Of a DNA stretch of 64,000 nt, positions 49,235-59,560 are shown piece after piece (positions within the stretch are counted from its first letter, which is position 1; every line of letters starts with the position of its first letter). This DNA is from Ligustrum vulgare. Lineage: Eukaryota > Streptophyta > Magnoliopsida > Lamiales > Oleaceae. The position numbers and the translations under genes are program-made. The stretch covers positions 50,782,592 through 50,846,591 of the forward strand of contig OY743182.1 in assembly GCA_963555705.1 (NCBI GenBank), in the 5' to 3' direction. The notes beneath the pieces were generated by a model that searched no databases, was not told the DNA's origin, and worked only from the letters and a program-made list of their open reading frames with translations.

Positions 49235-49739
49235 GGTGGAGCATCATTCTAGATTGATTAATACTTGGAAAATTTTCCCCCATCTTAGCTAGTATAGGAA
49301 ATAATTTGGAAAAAAAAATCGAGAAAACAGAAATTATAGTAAAAAGGAAGAAAGAAACCTTGTTGTACAACAGTTTACCTTTTCTAGTCCTTGCTAGAAG
49401 AAACTAATTTTGTAGGATGATGGCAATATTTATGGTGAATGGCTATGGAAGTTACACTTTTTATTTCTCTATGCAGAAGTTGTGTTCTGATGCATATTAA
49501 GAACATTACTGTTTGCCAAAATGTAGATGTTGGATCTCAAGAAAATAGGTGGACTTGCATGATGAAATACTAATTTTTCTGCCTAATCTGTTATATCAAG
49601 CTTCTGGATTGAATTAAGATAGTACTATTTTTTCCTATTTGATCTCTAGATAATCCTGAGCAACTTGTTCAGTCAATATCACCAATTTTTCTACCTAAAC
49701 TGTTGCACCGTTGCATATTGTAGGATGGTGATTTTTTTC

Positions 49740-51472
49740 TCGTATGTGTCACTGTGTGGGGTAGTGGTTGTGGTGGTAGATTTGTGGTGTATGTGTGTAG
49801 ATCCCAGTGTATGTAGTGGTAAATATGTTATTTTTTTGGTGTTTTAGGTTGTGGCTTTTTTGAGATGGTGGCAAAGGTGGTGTTTACGTGGTGGTGGTAG
49901 GTAGTGCCCAGTGGCACGGGTGGCAATGGGCAACATTGATTATGATGATTGTAATGGTGGTGGTGGAGAGGGCGGATGACTTGAATATTGATTGTGACCA
50001 ATTATTAGGTAATTGTGATCAAAGTATTAACTAGTTGTGACTTTGTGAGTCTTGTAACGAGTACGGAATATGACCAATTTATTAGGTAATTGTGACTTTG
50101 CATCGTGACTTTGTGTGACCTTTCTAGTCACAAATATGATAAAGAATTGACTAATTGTGACTTTATGCGACTTGTAACGAGTACGAAATGTGACCATCCG
50201 ATTTGCATCAACCTTACTTTGTGTGATCCTTCTAGTCACAAATGTGACCAATTATATGGGTAATTGTGATCAACGGTGACTTTGTAATATCATGGGACGT
50301 GACTTGGTAAATTAATTTATATGTTACAAAATTTTATCGATCACAAATGTGATCAATTATTAGGTAATTGTGAACAAAATTTTAACTAATTTTGACTTTG
50401 TGTGACTTGTAACGAATAAGAAATTTGACCATTAGATTTGCATCAACCGTAACCTTGTGTGACCCTTCTAGTCACAAATACCCTTTAGTCACAAATGTGA
50501 ACAATTATATGGGTGCTTGTAACCAATTGTGACATTGTGTGGCCATTGAACGTGACATGCTGAGTTAATTTATATGTCACAAAATTTTATTGGTTACAAA
50601 TGTGACCAAAATATTGACAAACTGTGATAGGAAAAATGAGTGAGTTCTGACCAATAAATAATATGCGACTAAAAAATATTAATTGCGACTATATTTGTAA
50701 TTGTGACTAAGAAAATGAGTAAACTATGAGTAATAAATAATATGCGACTAAAAGTGTTTGATTGCAACTATATTTGTAAATTGTGACCAAAATTTGTGTC
50801 GATTGTGACTTTGTGGAACTTTTGACAATTACGGGATGTGACCTGCTTAATTAAATTTTTGGTCACAAAATTCGATTTGTGACTAAATTTATAATTGTGA
50901 CCGAATAGTGATTTTGCGTGACCAGATTATGGTATTTTGAGTGAAGTGGGGTGGAGTGGGATTGGAGGTGGACTGTATTGGAGTGAATTTTGCAACTAAA
51001 TTTATAATTGTGATCGAAACGTGACTTTGTGTAACCAACTGTGACTTTGCGGAGTGTGGTGGGGTTGGGGTGAAATTCGTGACTAAATTTGTAATTGTGA
51101 TGGAAACTGTGACTTTGTGTGACTAACTGTGACTTTGCGGATGGGGTGGGGGTAGGGGTGAGGTGGGGTGGGGTGGGTGTGGCGAAATTTGTAAGTAAAT
51201 TTGTAATTGTGATCGAATTGTAACTTTATGTGACCAATTGTGACTTTGCGAGTGGGGTTGGGTCGGAGTGGGTTGGGTTGGGGTGAAATTTGTGATTAAA
51301 TTTGTAATTATAACTAAAATGTGACTTTGTCTGACCAACTGTAACTTTATAGGTAAGGCGGGTGGGGGTGGGGGTGGGGGTGGAGTGGGAGCATGGTAAA
51401 ATTTGCAATAAATTTGTAATTGTGACCAAACTGTAACTTTGTGTTATCAATTGTGACTTTGCGTGATGGGAT
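49740..51472. repeat. GTGAC / G-run tandem array (left part)
   Basis: After a 'ggtggtgg'-rich start (49760-49970) the plus strand is a series of GTGAC phrases. From about 50930 it becomes clear tandem units of about 100-120 bp of the form 'aaatttgtaattgtgaccaaactgtgactttgtgtgaccaactgtgactttgcgg' plus a G-rich piece (ggggtgggg..). Four to five units are visible. G-runs at 51139-51180 and 51357-51383 could form G-quadruplexes. The array is interrupted by a hAT element at 51473-52491. The frames read from it are repeat artefacts. Confidence 0.75.
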
Positions 51473-52491
51473 TAGTGATGGCAACAGTTCAGTTCGGGGT
51501 CGGTTCGTCTAAAACCATAACTGAACCACCATTTTTTTGCCCATACCATAACCGCCTAAGTCGGATCGGTGCGATTTTGGTTCATGTCTTGGTTTGGTGC
51601 TTTTAATAACCACTTAAACATAAATTAAATTTTGCAAGTCCAATTGAAAATGTCGTTTATTAAAAAAAAAAAAAAACATGACAATACTAAGCATATTTTG
51701 TAAACAATATCAAATTTAAATGCGAAATGCAAACAATATCCAAATTCTCAAATTCAAAATTCGAATTTAGCAAATAGTATTACGAGCATATTAGTATACA
51801 AAAGAGCATAAGTTTCGATGGATTCAAACTATTCATTGAAAAACTATAAAACAGGATAACTTCGATTGTGACCTAAATATTTTTAAGAACATACTAGCAG
51901 ATAAAAGTTGACAGTAAAGCACGTTGAACAACCAAAAGAAAATCAAGTTACTCAAATAAGTTCTCATGTTAAAGCCAATTTGAGAGTATAACGATTAGTA
52001 TAACCCTCCACATACAAAGTTCCCTTTCAATACCATTCACTTACGCATTTCCTAGAAGCAGGTTATTGTCTGACAACACTATACTAAGACGCACCAACAA
52101 TATTCTTAATACACAACCTGTGGAAAATTGTCGTATGCCAAAATTGAGATTGACTGAAGGAGTGGAGATGAATAAATTAAATATTCAAATGACTATAGAC
52201 ATAGGGTTAATGGATTTGAATTAGGCTTTGGTTATGTGGGTTGAGCCAATTGACTTTTAAATATAAACTTTAATTTTGAGCTTTTTAAGTTTTAAATATA
52301 GCTCAAAATCATTTTTTTAATCGGTTTTATTCGAGGCACCGACACAATTAATATGTCCGCCCCACCAAAAATCGGATCATTAAATTAGCATATCATACCC
52401 GCCCCACCGCTCAATCGATTCGATTTTTTTTGCACCATTTGGTTCGATTCATTGCGATTTTCAGTTCAGGCGGTTCAAATTGCCATCTCTA
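51473..52491. mobile_element. Non-autonomous hAT element (TAGNGATGGCAA ends)
   Basis: The left end TAGTGATGGCAACAGTTCAG pairs with the inverted right end TAGAGATGGCAATTTGAACC. The flanks are GATGGGAT (51465-51472) and AGTGGGAT (52492-52499), 6 of 8 matching. It is 1019 bp with no transposase. The terminal sequence is like that of the BED-finger hAT at 30637, so it may have been moved by that enzyme family. Confidence 0.75.
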
Positions 52492-52585
52492 AGTGGGATG
52501 AGTAGGGTGAAGGGTTAAATTTTGTAATTAAATTTGTTTATGTGAAAGAATTTTGACAAACCGTGACTTTGTGGGTGGGTCTGAT
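52492..52585. repeat. GTGAC / G-run array, continuation
   Basis: After the hAT insert the array resumes with 'gggatgagtagggtgaagggttaaattttgtaattaaa..accgtgactttgtgggtggg' and then ends. The rest to about 53070 shows nothing distinctive. Confidence 0.6.
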
Positions 52586-53069
52586 TTTTAAAAGGAAATT
52601 TTAAATTTGTTAACTATAAAAAAATGATAGTTTTAATTTTGTAGTTACGTATTTTTTCCTTAATTAATTAATCAGTATAAACGAAACATAGGCAATCTAA
52701 CTTTATTATATGTAAAAAAAATGGGGACAAAAGCTTAACCAAAAATAGGTGGTTTGGGGACCAAAAATTTCCTAGGACGTCATCTTCCAACACATGGTCG
52801 GACCATAATTTGGTTAAACTATCTACATCCACAAACAATCCACGTGCGTGAAGGACATCAAACGGTGAAACAGTAACTTGTTTTTATTTTTGTGACTCGT
52901 GCATTAATTCAAAACCTCACTAGCTAGGGATACGGAAAAGGACCCAAAGCCTTCAATTATGGAGATTAAATTTAGGGTAATTATATTAATAACACATTTT
53001 TGTAATACATTTTAATTTTAATTGTAAAGGATGTTTCCAAATTTTGTTTGTTGTTGTACTTATATTTCT

Positions 53070-54549
53070 AATTTTTCGATTGTATTCTTATAGACTTTTA
53101 ATAAAAATATAAAGGGTAAATAAGTGGACTTTTGAGTTCAAGTTGTCGATCCCACGATGACTAACTTACTTATTACTAGTTTCGATTAATCAATTCCTAA
53201 ACTACAAATAAATGTAAAGATTTATTTTGAACTCTTAAACTAGTGAAAGCAATTAAATATCAAAATAAACTAATAAAGCAAATAAAAGATTTGATTTTTG
53301 TTTTTAAGAATTAAAAGGGTTGGGACTCACGATTTCATTCTAATTTTCGTATTCAATTTCTTATCTCATGTTTTCTTTCTAAAGTAGTATTTGATCGAAT
53401 TCACAATTATATCTAAAATTCTCCTCTCGAGTTTAAATTAGCTCTATTTAATTATGCCAATCACATATTTTTATGTTAGGTCGGAATAAGCCCTAATTAA
53501 ACGTATTCAATCACAAGAATTTACAAAAATCACAACAACCACAATCATGTATCTCTACCCTTTTGTGAAATTGTCGGAACTTATCACGTGGTCTAGGATG
53601 TTAACTCACCTCTCGGATTATGAAAACACCCCACAAAATCAATGAATTAGTGGCCAATTAATTCATGCATTAAGATTGAAAATAAATTCAATACATCAAA
53701 TTAAATTATAAACACATGAAAATTGAAATTAAATAATTAAACTAAGATTACATCGTTTGCCCTAACAATAGTTAGTTACACATAATTTAATAAATACAAG
53801 AAGAATGTAAAAAGAAGAATATCACCAAATTCTAGCAATAAGTTGAGAAGAGGAAGGAATTATTGCACCAAGATCCAATCTTCAACCCAAATTCTTGATC
53901 TCTTCCTTGGCTCCTCGAAATTTCTCCTTGATTTCTTGTGTAATGTGTATGAATAATGAATTGGGATCTCCTTCTCTAGGTTAAAATAGGTCCTTTTTTT
54001 TTTTTTTTTTTTAATATAGTTTAGAAGTCAAGAAAGTGGTTTTAATTCTTGTTGGGCTTGAAAACAAATTGAAAAAAAAAAGGAAAAAACCAAAAAATCT
54101 GCAAAAAAACCCTACAGCGAGCCGCGGTCGGACCATGGGTTGCAAACCGCGATCGGGCTGCGGCAAACAAGGCCTAAAGATTAGACCGCGGTTCGGCCAT
54201 GGTTTGCAAACCGCCGTCCGACCGCAGTTGAAATTCTGGTCCGACATCCGAACTTCAAACGTTCATAACTTTTGATCTATAACTCCGATTTGTACACCGT
54301 TTGTTGCATTGGACTCTAAATTCAATTATCTTTCCAATGATATATTATAGGATCCATGGAGATATTTTTACTGAAAGTTATGCGCTGATTTCTTCACATA
54401 CTCCGCACATGACTTCCTTATTTTGCTTCAATCTCTTCCAAATTCGAGTTTTTCAGTCAAAATAAATAAACATTTAAACAATATCAAACTCTAAAATACA
54501 CATAATTGTTTAAATTTGAGATCAAAATAAGTACGAAAAACGTACTTAT
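53070..54549. repeat. LTR-like sequence related to the solo LTR at 629-2066
   Basis: It shares several blocks with 629-2066 in the same order: 'aagtg.acttttgagt..gatcccacga.gact', 'ttaactcacctctcggattatg.aaa.ac', 'tacatcgtt..cc.aaca' and a GC-rich patch. The probable start is TGTATTCTTATAG near 53073 and the probable end 'acgtacttatca' at 54549. No target duplication was found, so these limits are uncertain. Confidence 0.55.
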
Positions 54550-54580
54550 CAAATGACATTCTGTTATCAAGAATAAAATG

Positions 54581-54942
54581 TAGAGATGGCAAAAAAACTC
54601 GACCCGACCCGAAGGGTACCCGCCCCTAATGGGTGGAAAAAAACTCGCCCCGCGGGTTGGCGGGGCGGGCACGGGTTTTGGCTGCCCCGCCCCGACCCGA
54701 ACCCGCCCCGATTATATTATTTTAAATAATATATTAAAGAAAAACAATAAAAAAATGTCGAAAAAATTAAAAAAAAAATTAAACGGGTCGATAAACGGGG
54801 CAGCAGAGCCGACCCGACCCGATCCGACCCGCGCCCGAACTCGCCCCGACCCGAAACTCGCGGGGCGGGTTTGAGTTTAATAAAATTTGGCGGGGCGCGG
54901 GTCAGGGAGACCCGACCCGAACCCGACCCGTTGTCATCACTA
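54581..54942. mobile_element. Non-autonomous hAT MITE (TAGAGATGGCAA ends)
   Basis: It is 362 bp. The left end TAGAGATGGCAAAAAAACTC pairs with the inverted right end TAGTGATGACAACGGGTC, and the interior is rich in 'cccgacccga'. The left flank is ATAAAATG (54573-54580). The right flank reads ATAAA, then the next MITE and its duplication, then ATG. So the 8-bp target duplication ATAAAATG is present but split by the later insertion. Confidence 0.85.
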
Positions 54943-54947
54943 ATAAA

Positions 54948-55320
54948 CAGTGTTCTAAAATGCGTAATGCGTTGCGATGCGTCGAGGTCGAGAATCAAGA
55001 ATCACAAGTTTAGGCGTGTCAATGCGAAGAATAAGCGTCATAATGCGTTTTGTATTTTTAATATTATTTTAATTATTTTTAGACATTAAATATATTTTTA
55101 TATAAAAAAAATAGATTTTTTACCAAAAACAAAAAAAGAACCGCATTAGGCGGCGCCTAGACGGGATTAGGCGCGTTTAATCCTGCCTAGGCGCGCCTAA
55201 TCCCGCCTAGGCGGTCAAAAAAAATCGTTGACCGTATTTTTTCGCGCATACCACTTGTTCGACGCGTTTTAATAACGCATCGCGTCTAGGCAGCGCATTT
55301 TCGCGCATTTTAGAACACTG
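54948..55320. mobile_element. hAT MITE (CAGTGTTCTAAAATGCG ends) nested in the previous one's duplication
   Basis: It is 373 bp with perfect 17-bp inverted ends CAGTGTTCTAAAATGCG. The flanks are CTAATAAA (54940-54947) and ATAATAAA (55321-55328), 7 of 8 matching. The centre is rich in the palindrome GCCTAGGC. It lies inside the right target duplication of the MITE at 54581, so it is the younger of the two. Confidence 0.85.
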
Positions 55321-55468
55321 ATAATAAAATGTGATGAGTAACGAAGTTGAGGATAAGAACGTGTCGAAGAAAATTGAGGACAAAAGTACGGCAATATATA
55401 AAGCAGGTTTAAAACCTTCATTGCATTTGCAACCAAAATTAAAGAAATAAATAAATAATGATGACAAT

Positions 55469-55676
55469 TGTTATAAATAATGTATATATGTGAATGACAT
55501 AACCATTATATCCCTGTAAACTTTACAATATTACGATTGTGCCATTGTCCACTCCTATAAATAGGAGCCTATACTTACCAATTTATTACACCAATTCTTG
55601 AAGAGAAATTCTCTCCTCTAAACTCTCTCCATTTCTCTCTCTATGTTGTTCTTATGATTTCGATGATTTTATAACA
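55469..55676 (+). repeat. 5' LTR of the young LOG retroelement
   Basis: 208 bp, TG..CA. The TATA-like 'cctataaataggagc' (about 55554-55568) gives a probable start of transcription some 30 bases on. It matches the 3' LTR at every base I compared. Confidence 0.95.
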
Positions 55677-55695
55677 CGTTATCAGCACGAGTCTC
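55677..55695 (+). promoter_or_regulatory. Putative primer-binding site
   Basis: 'cgttatcagcacgagtctc' directly follows the 5' LTR and is identical in the older copy (minus strand, 6625-6643). It partly resembles the TGGTATCAGAGC initiator-Met tRNA complement; the match is imperfect, so the primer tRNA is not certain. Confidence 0.6.
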
Positions 55696-55811
55696 TAACC
55701 AATTGAGTAATAACGGAAGTATGCTCTACAGTTGCATCTAAATGATGAGCCTCTGTATCAGAAACCTGATTATTACTAACCAATGTTTCCTTTTCTCTCA
55801 AACTGAAAAAG

Positions 55812-56110
55812 AATGATTCTGGCCGATCCAGATATCCGATCGACGATCGGCCACCGCCATCAGAACGGGCTTGTCAAGGAGAAGACTCGCCTAAAATTTG
55901 GCGCAGAACCAACGGCTGAAACAAAAGATATCGACCGAAGAAGAAAATCTGAAAAACTGTGCAAAAACAGATATCTGACCGAAAATTGAAATGCTTATTC
56001 CGGACGATTCTGAACTCCGATCGACGATCGGCCAGCGGCATATCAACGGGTTTTTCTAGGAGAAGACTCGACTGAAATTTGGCGCAAATCCAACGGTTAA
56101 AACGGAAGTT
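55812..56110. repeat. Two leader repeats with CCGATCGACGATCGG palindrome
   Basis: Two copies of a unit of about 110 bp, period about 181 bp, each contain 'ccgatcgacgatcggcca' (55836 and 56017), 'aggagaagactcg' and 'aaatttggcgca.a.ccaacgg'. They lie 150-450 bp downstream of the 5' LTR, in the leader. The older copy lacks them. Confidence 0.8.
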
Positions 56111-56616
56111 ATTGTCCGGAGAAGAAGATGCTGGCGGACTGAAAAATGATGATTCCGGCCAAACGGTTGATCTTTTGGAAAATCGGAGACCACCGGCATG
56201 TTCAGGACGCCGAGGCACATATTATGGTGATGGGTCAATTTTTCCGATCACCGGCGCGTGGCGGCCGGCGGCGGCGGCGCATGGCGGATCCGGCGATGAC
56301 GAAAGGCAGTTTGTCCGTTTTGATGAATTGGATTTTTCTATGATCTTATTTTTCTGTTTTGTGCAGTTTTTAAAATATTCCGGCGGTCGAACATGGCGGT
56401 TTTCTTAAAAACTGTTTTTGGAGCAATCCTGACGAGATTTTGAACTTCGGACCAAAAGTAAGTTTGTTCTAAATTAAATTTTAAACCTATTGACGGTTTC
56501 AATTTATTCATATGAGCAATATATTAAAATATGGACGATTTTGCCCTTAATAATACATACAAGTATAATAATCGTAAATTAACGATTAATATGTGATCAA
56601 TTGAATTATATTATGC

Positions 56617-56790
56617 TGCCACCTACATGGTTGGTTTTACCACCTACATGGTTGGCTTTACCCGGTTTAATTATTTCATTATGTCAATTCCGCCTATATG
56701 GCCGGTTTAATTGTTTCATCTCGTTGATACCGTCTATATGGCTGGTTTAATTATTTCATCACGTTGACACCGCCTATATGGTCGGTATAT
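56617..56790. repeat. ~40-bp tandem repeats
   Basis: About four units of 'ggtttaattatttcatcacgttgacaccgcctatat' type, period about 40 bp, preceded by two shorter units of 'acctacatggttgg'. The older copy shows a single related unit near 5993-6035. Confidence 0.8.
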
Positions 56791-57599
56791 CAATTGAATA
56801 CATATAAACACCTCAGTTGTTGGTTAATTCTAACATATTAGAGGGTTGTTGTCAACATATATACTTGGTGGTATAACCCCAGTATCGTTATTGTTAATAT
56901 ATATATACAATATTATTGTTATTTGATACTTCATTAAATGATACCAGAAGTTATCAATACTAAAGTTAGAAAATATTTTATCAAATGATACCAGAAGTTA
57001 TCATTACCAAAAGGTTGATAAATATTAATAAAATGTTTTATCCAATGGTACCAGAAGTTACCAATATCTGAATTTGAATGGGTGGATGAAAATTATTCAA
57101 CAAGAGAATGTTGATGTATGATAAGATAATATCACATGATAGCACGGATATAGCTAATGTGAAAATAATCTCATCAGTATTATGAGATGAATGTTAGATG
57201 ATAAGTGCCTGGAAAAGTTCTTGCACGAGCACTTATATATTCCAGAAGAAGTACATATTTACTCCAGAAGAAGTAAAAATTATCATCTAAACATACTGAA
57301 ATGATATTATTATTGCTCCTGAAGAAGCATAAACGAGACATACATGCAAAATGCAAAAGGGGAAAACATTTATGATCCTCAAAATTAGAGATGTGTTTCG
57401 GGAGTAGCCGTATCCTACCACCTCTGACCTTTTGAGGAAATAAAGAAAAAAGTGTGTTTCAAGAGTAAGAAATACTCCATACTCTACCACTTTAAATCTT
57501 TGAGGTACACAAGATTAATACATTGATAAAATCCTAGAAATTTATGGTGTGTCTCAAGAGTGAGAATACTCCGTACTCTACCACCACCTATTCTAGAGT

Positions 57600-58253
57600 T
57601 CACAAAGATAAATTTACATTAACCGGACTCCATTTTCGCTTGATTCCCCTTCCTTGCGACCAATCTATCTTTACTCCTGCTGGATCTTGTATTGGAATAT
57701 ATGATTGCAACTTATCCAGCAGTTCCTCGATAGTAGGAGCAGAAATAAGGATTCTCCTAGAAAATGGAGATATGAATCCCTGTTCCACAGCATAATCAAG
57801 AAATGTTAGCAAACCATCAAAGAAATTGTTTACATTTAAAAGCCCTATAGGCTTAGTATGGAGATCTAGTTGAGCCCATGAAGTAATATTAAAGATTTCT
57901 TCTAAAGTACCAAAACCTCCAGGCAGGGCTATGAAGGCATCAGAACCATATAACATGCAAGTTATGCGTTCATGGATAGATAAGGTTTGTACTTCATGCC
58001 CTCGTGTTTTGCCTGCAATATCAGCTAAAGGAGTAGGTATAACACCTATCACTCTTGCTTTCTCTACTAGAGCGGATTGTGAAACACAACCCATCAATCC
58101 ACTGCTACCTCCTCCATACACGAGAGTGATACCTTTCTCTCCCAATTTCTTTCCTAAATCCACGGCTGCTTCTAGATACCCAAAACCTTTTCCCACTTTT
58201 GATCCACAAAATACACAGATAGTTTTGATCTGTCGAAATTTTGGTCCTTCCAT
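57600..58253 (-). CDS. LOG-like: LOG-family cytokinin riboside 5'-monophosphate phosphoribohydrolase, retroelement-borne
   Basis: An intact frame of 217 residues, close to the usual LOG length. LOG enzymes cleave ribose 5-phosphate from cytokinin nucleotides to release the active base. Visible family marks: ICVFCGS (12-18), the nucleotide-binding LVYGGGSSGLMG (44-55), His-Glu-Arg (94-96, the position of the catalytic Arg; the usual Lys after it is Ile here), and PGGFGTLEE (111-119) with the catalytic Glu. The C-terminal half (SWAQLDLHTKPIGLLNVNNF) is typical. An extra tail of about 25 residues ends IKRKWSPVNVNLSL. Plant LOG genes have several introns; this one has none, so it most likely came from a spliced mRNA. 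It lies antisense inside a young LTR element, 249 bp downstream of ORF-A on the same strand. Expression is unproven. Confidence 0.9.
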   Translation of the reverse strand: MEGPKFRQIKTICVFCGSKVGKGFGYLEAAVDLGKKLGEKGITLVYGGGSSGLMGCVSQSALVEKARVIGVIPTPLADIAGKTRGHEVQTLSIHERITCMLYGSDAFIALPGGFGTLEEIFNITSWAQLDLHTKPIGLLNVNNFFDGLLTFLDYAVEQGFISPFSRRILISAPTIEELLDKLQSYIPIQDPAGVKIDWSQGRGIKRKWSPVNVNLSL

Positions 58254-58502
58254 TTTTGAAAGTAAAGAAGGAAAATGTTATTTTGGGATGCATGAACTAT
58301 GAAAAATGTTTGGCTATTTAAAACCGAAAAACTTCACTATTTACTGGTCGTTTTTCGAAAAAGTGAAGATTTACTTTTGACAAAATCATCCTACTCACCT
58401 TTCGGCGATTTAATATTTTTAACCAGCCTTTATCAAAACTCGTGAAAGGAAACAGAAAAAAATATTTTATATGTGCATATATATCAAATGATTTACCTTG
58501 TA

Positions 58503-59048
58503 TTAATGCTGCATAGCCAAAGCATCATTGTTTATAACAGCATGGCAAACAGGATCTTTTGCTATTATATTTTTGAGACTATATCTCTCTTTATCGCTGA
58601 TGAATTTAGCCCATAAAGATAGTAGCTCACGCTGCACATATCCACTAGGGTGCGTCTCAAGAGTCAATCGGATATCATCCAATGACTCCTTACTCAGTCC
58701 ACCCTTAATGAAGTCTATCTTATCATCTCGATTTATGGATGAATATCCTATTGATTTACAACGGGTATCACATGTCCATCGAGCACATTTGTAGCAACTA
58801 TTTAATCTTTTTGCTCTTCGCTTCTTTGCAAAAGTACTCTTACCTAAGCCAGGCTTGTGCTTAGAAAATGAATCTGGTAATTCACCAGCTAATCGAACTT
58901 TTGCTTCGATCAACCAGCGAACATCTTCTGGCATGCCATGATCCATCAGCAACCTCAATCTTTCGAGCCTAATTCGATAAATTTTTCTCAAATCATTTAC
59001 TGGAAGATTGGAATAATATTTGCGAATATTTGAAAGTATGATATCCAT
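58503..59048 (-). CDS. ORF-A, 181 residues, basic tract and Cys cluster, function unknown
   Basis: An intact frame starting MDIILSNIRKYYSNLPVNDL, in tandem with the LOG frame and upstream of it. It contains a basic segment KKRRAKRL (about 72-79) directly followed by a cysteine cluster CYKCARWTCDTRC (C-x2-C-x4-C-x3-C), then a Ser/Leu-rich tail. No signal peptide or membrane segment is seen. I do not recognise the family. The basic-plus-Cys build would suit nucleic-acid binding; it superficially recalls the small cysteine-rich proteins of flexuous plant viruses, but also retroviral-type or host zinc proteins, and I would not assign any. The same frame, decayed, sits in the older element in the same position. 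Conservation over 181 codons despite its divergence suggests it was once functional. Confidence 0.7.
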   Translation of the reverse strand: MDIILSNIRKYYSNLPVNDLRKIYRIRLERLRLLMDHGMPEDVRWLIEAKVRLAGELPDSFSKHKPGLGKSTFAKKRRAKRLNSCYKCARWTCDTRCKSIGYSSINRDDKIDFIKGGLSKESLDDIRLTLETHPSGYVQRELLSLWAKFISDKERYSLKNIIAKDPVCHAVINNDALAMQH

Positions 59049-59344
59049 TTTTTGATGGATCTAGCCTTCTTCCCAAATCATCTATTTAAATGCATTATTC
59101 AACGCGTAAAAGAGAGACGGCTCCGCGTGTCAGTGATATGGATTCCATCAAGAAATAATGGAATAAATTATTGAAAAGGTGAGATAATATGCCATTACCT
59201 TTTTCGATATAAGGGAAGATTTGGCGACAAGATTGAGATTATGAGATATTTCCTTGGATATTGTACCTGATTTTTCGGTATACTAAAAGTAATAAAGGTA
59301 TACTGATTTGAACTATATAGAATACTGATGAAATAAATGTTGTA

Positions 59345-59560
59345 TTGAACCAGAAGTTCATACATATGTACAAGTGAAATATCTTATTGAACCAGAAGTT
59401 CATACGTACAAGTGAAATATGTATATAGTATGAACCAGAAGCTCATAAATGAAATATACATTGTATTGAACCAGAAGTTTAGTGATATTGTATTGAATCA
59501 AATATTCATACATAGAAATGAAATAAAACCGTATAGAACCAGAAGTTCTATAATAAACGG
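59345..59560. repeat. 'gaaccagaagttcata' tandem repeats
   Basis: About six degenerate copies of 'attgaaccagaagttcatacatatgtacaagtgaaat', spacing 30-60 bp. The older element has the inverted form 'aacttctggttca' near 3378-3430. Non-coding. Confidence 0.75.

Noticed and set aside
51123..51450. Minus-strand Pro/Thr-rich frames with 'QSHNWSHKVT' repeats
   Set aside because: They follow the non-coding GTGAC tandem array; the reading frame is not preserved across units.
56079..56408. Plus-strand 109-codon frame in the young LOG element leader
   Set aside because: It crosses the leader repeats, shows no gag-like motif and has no counterpart in the older copy.
58503..59048. ORF-A as an endogenous plant-virus nucleic-acid-binding gene
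   Set aside because: The basic tract next to a cysteine cluster is suggestive, but spacing does not clearly match and the rest of the protein is not recognised. Left as unknown.
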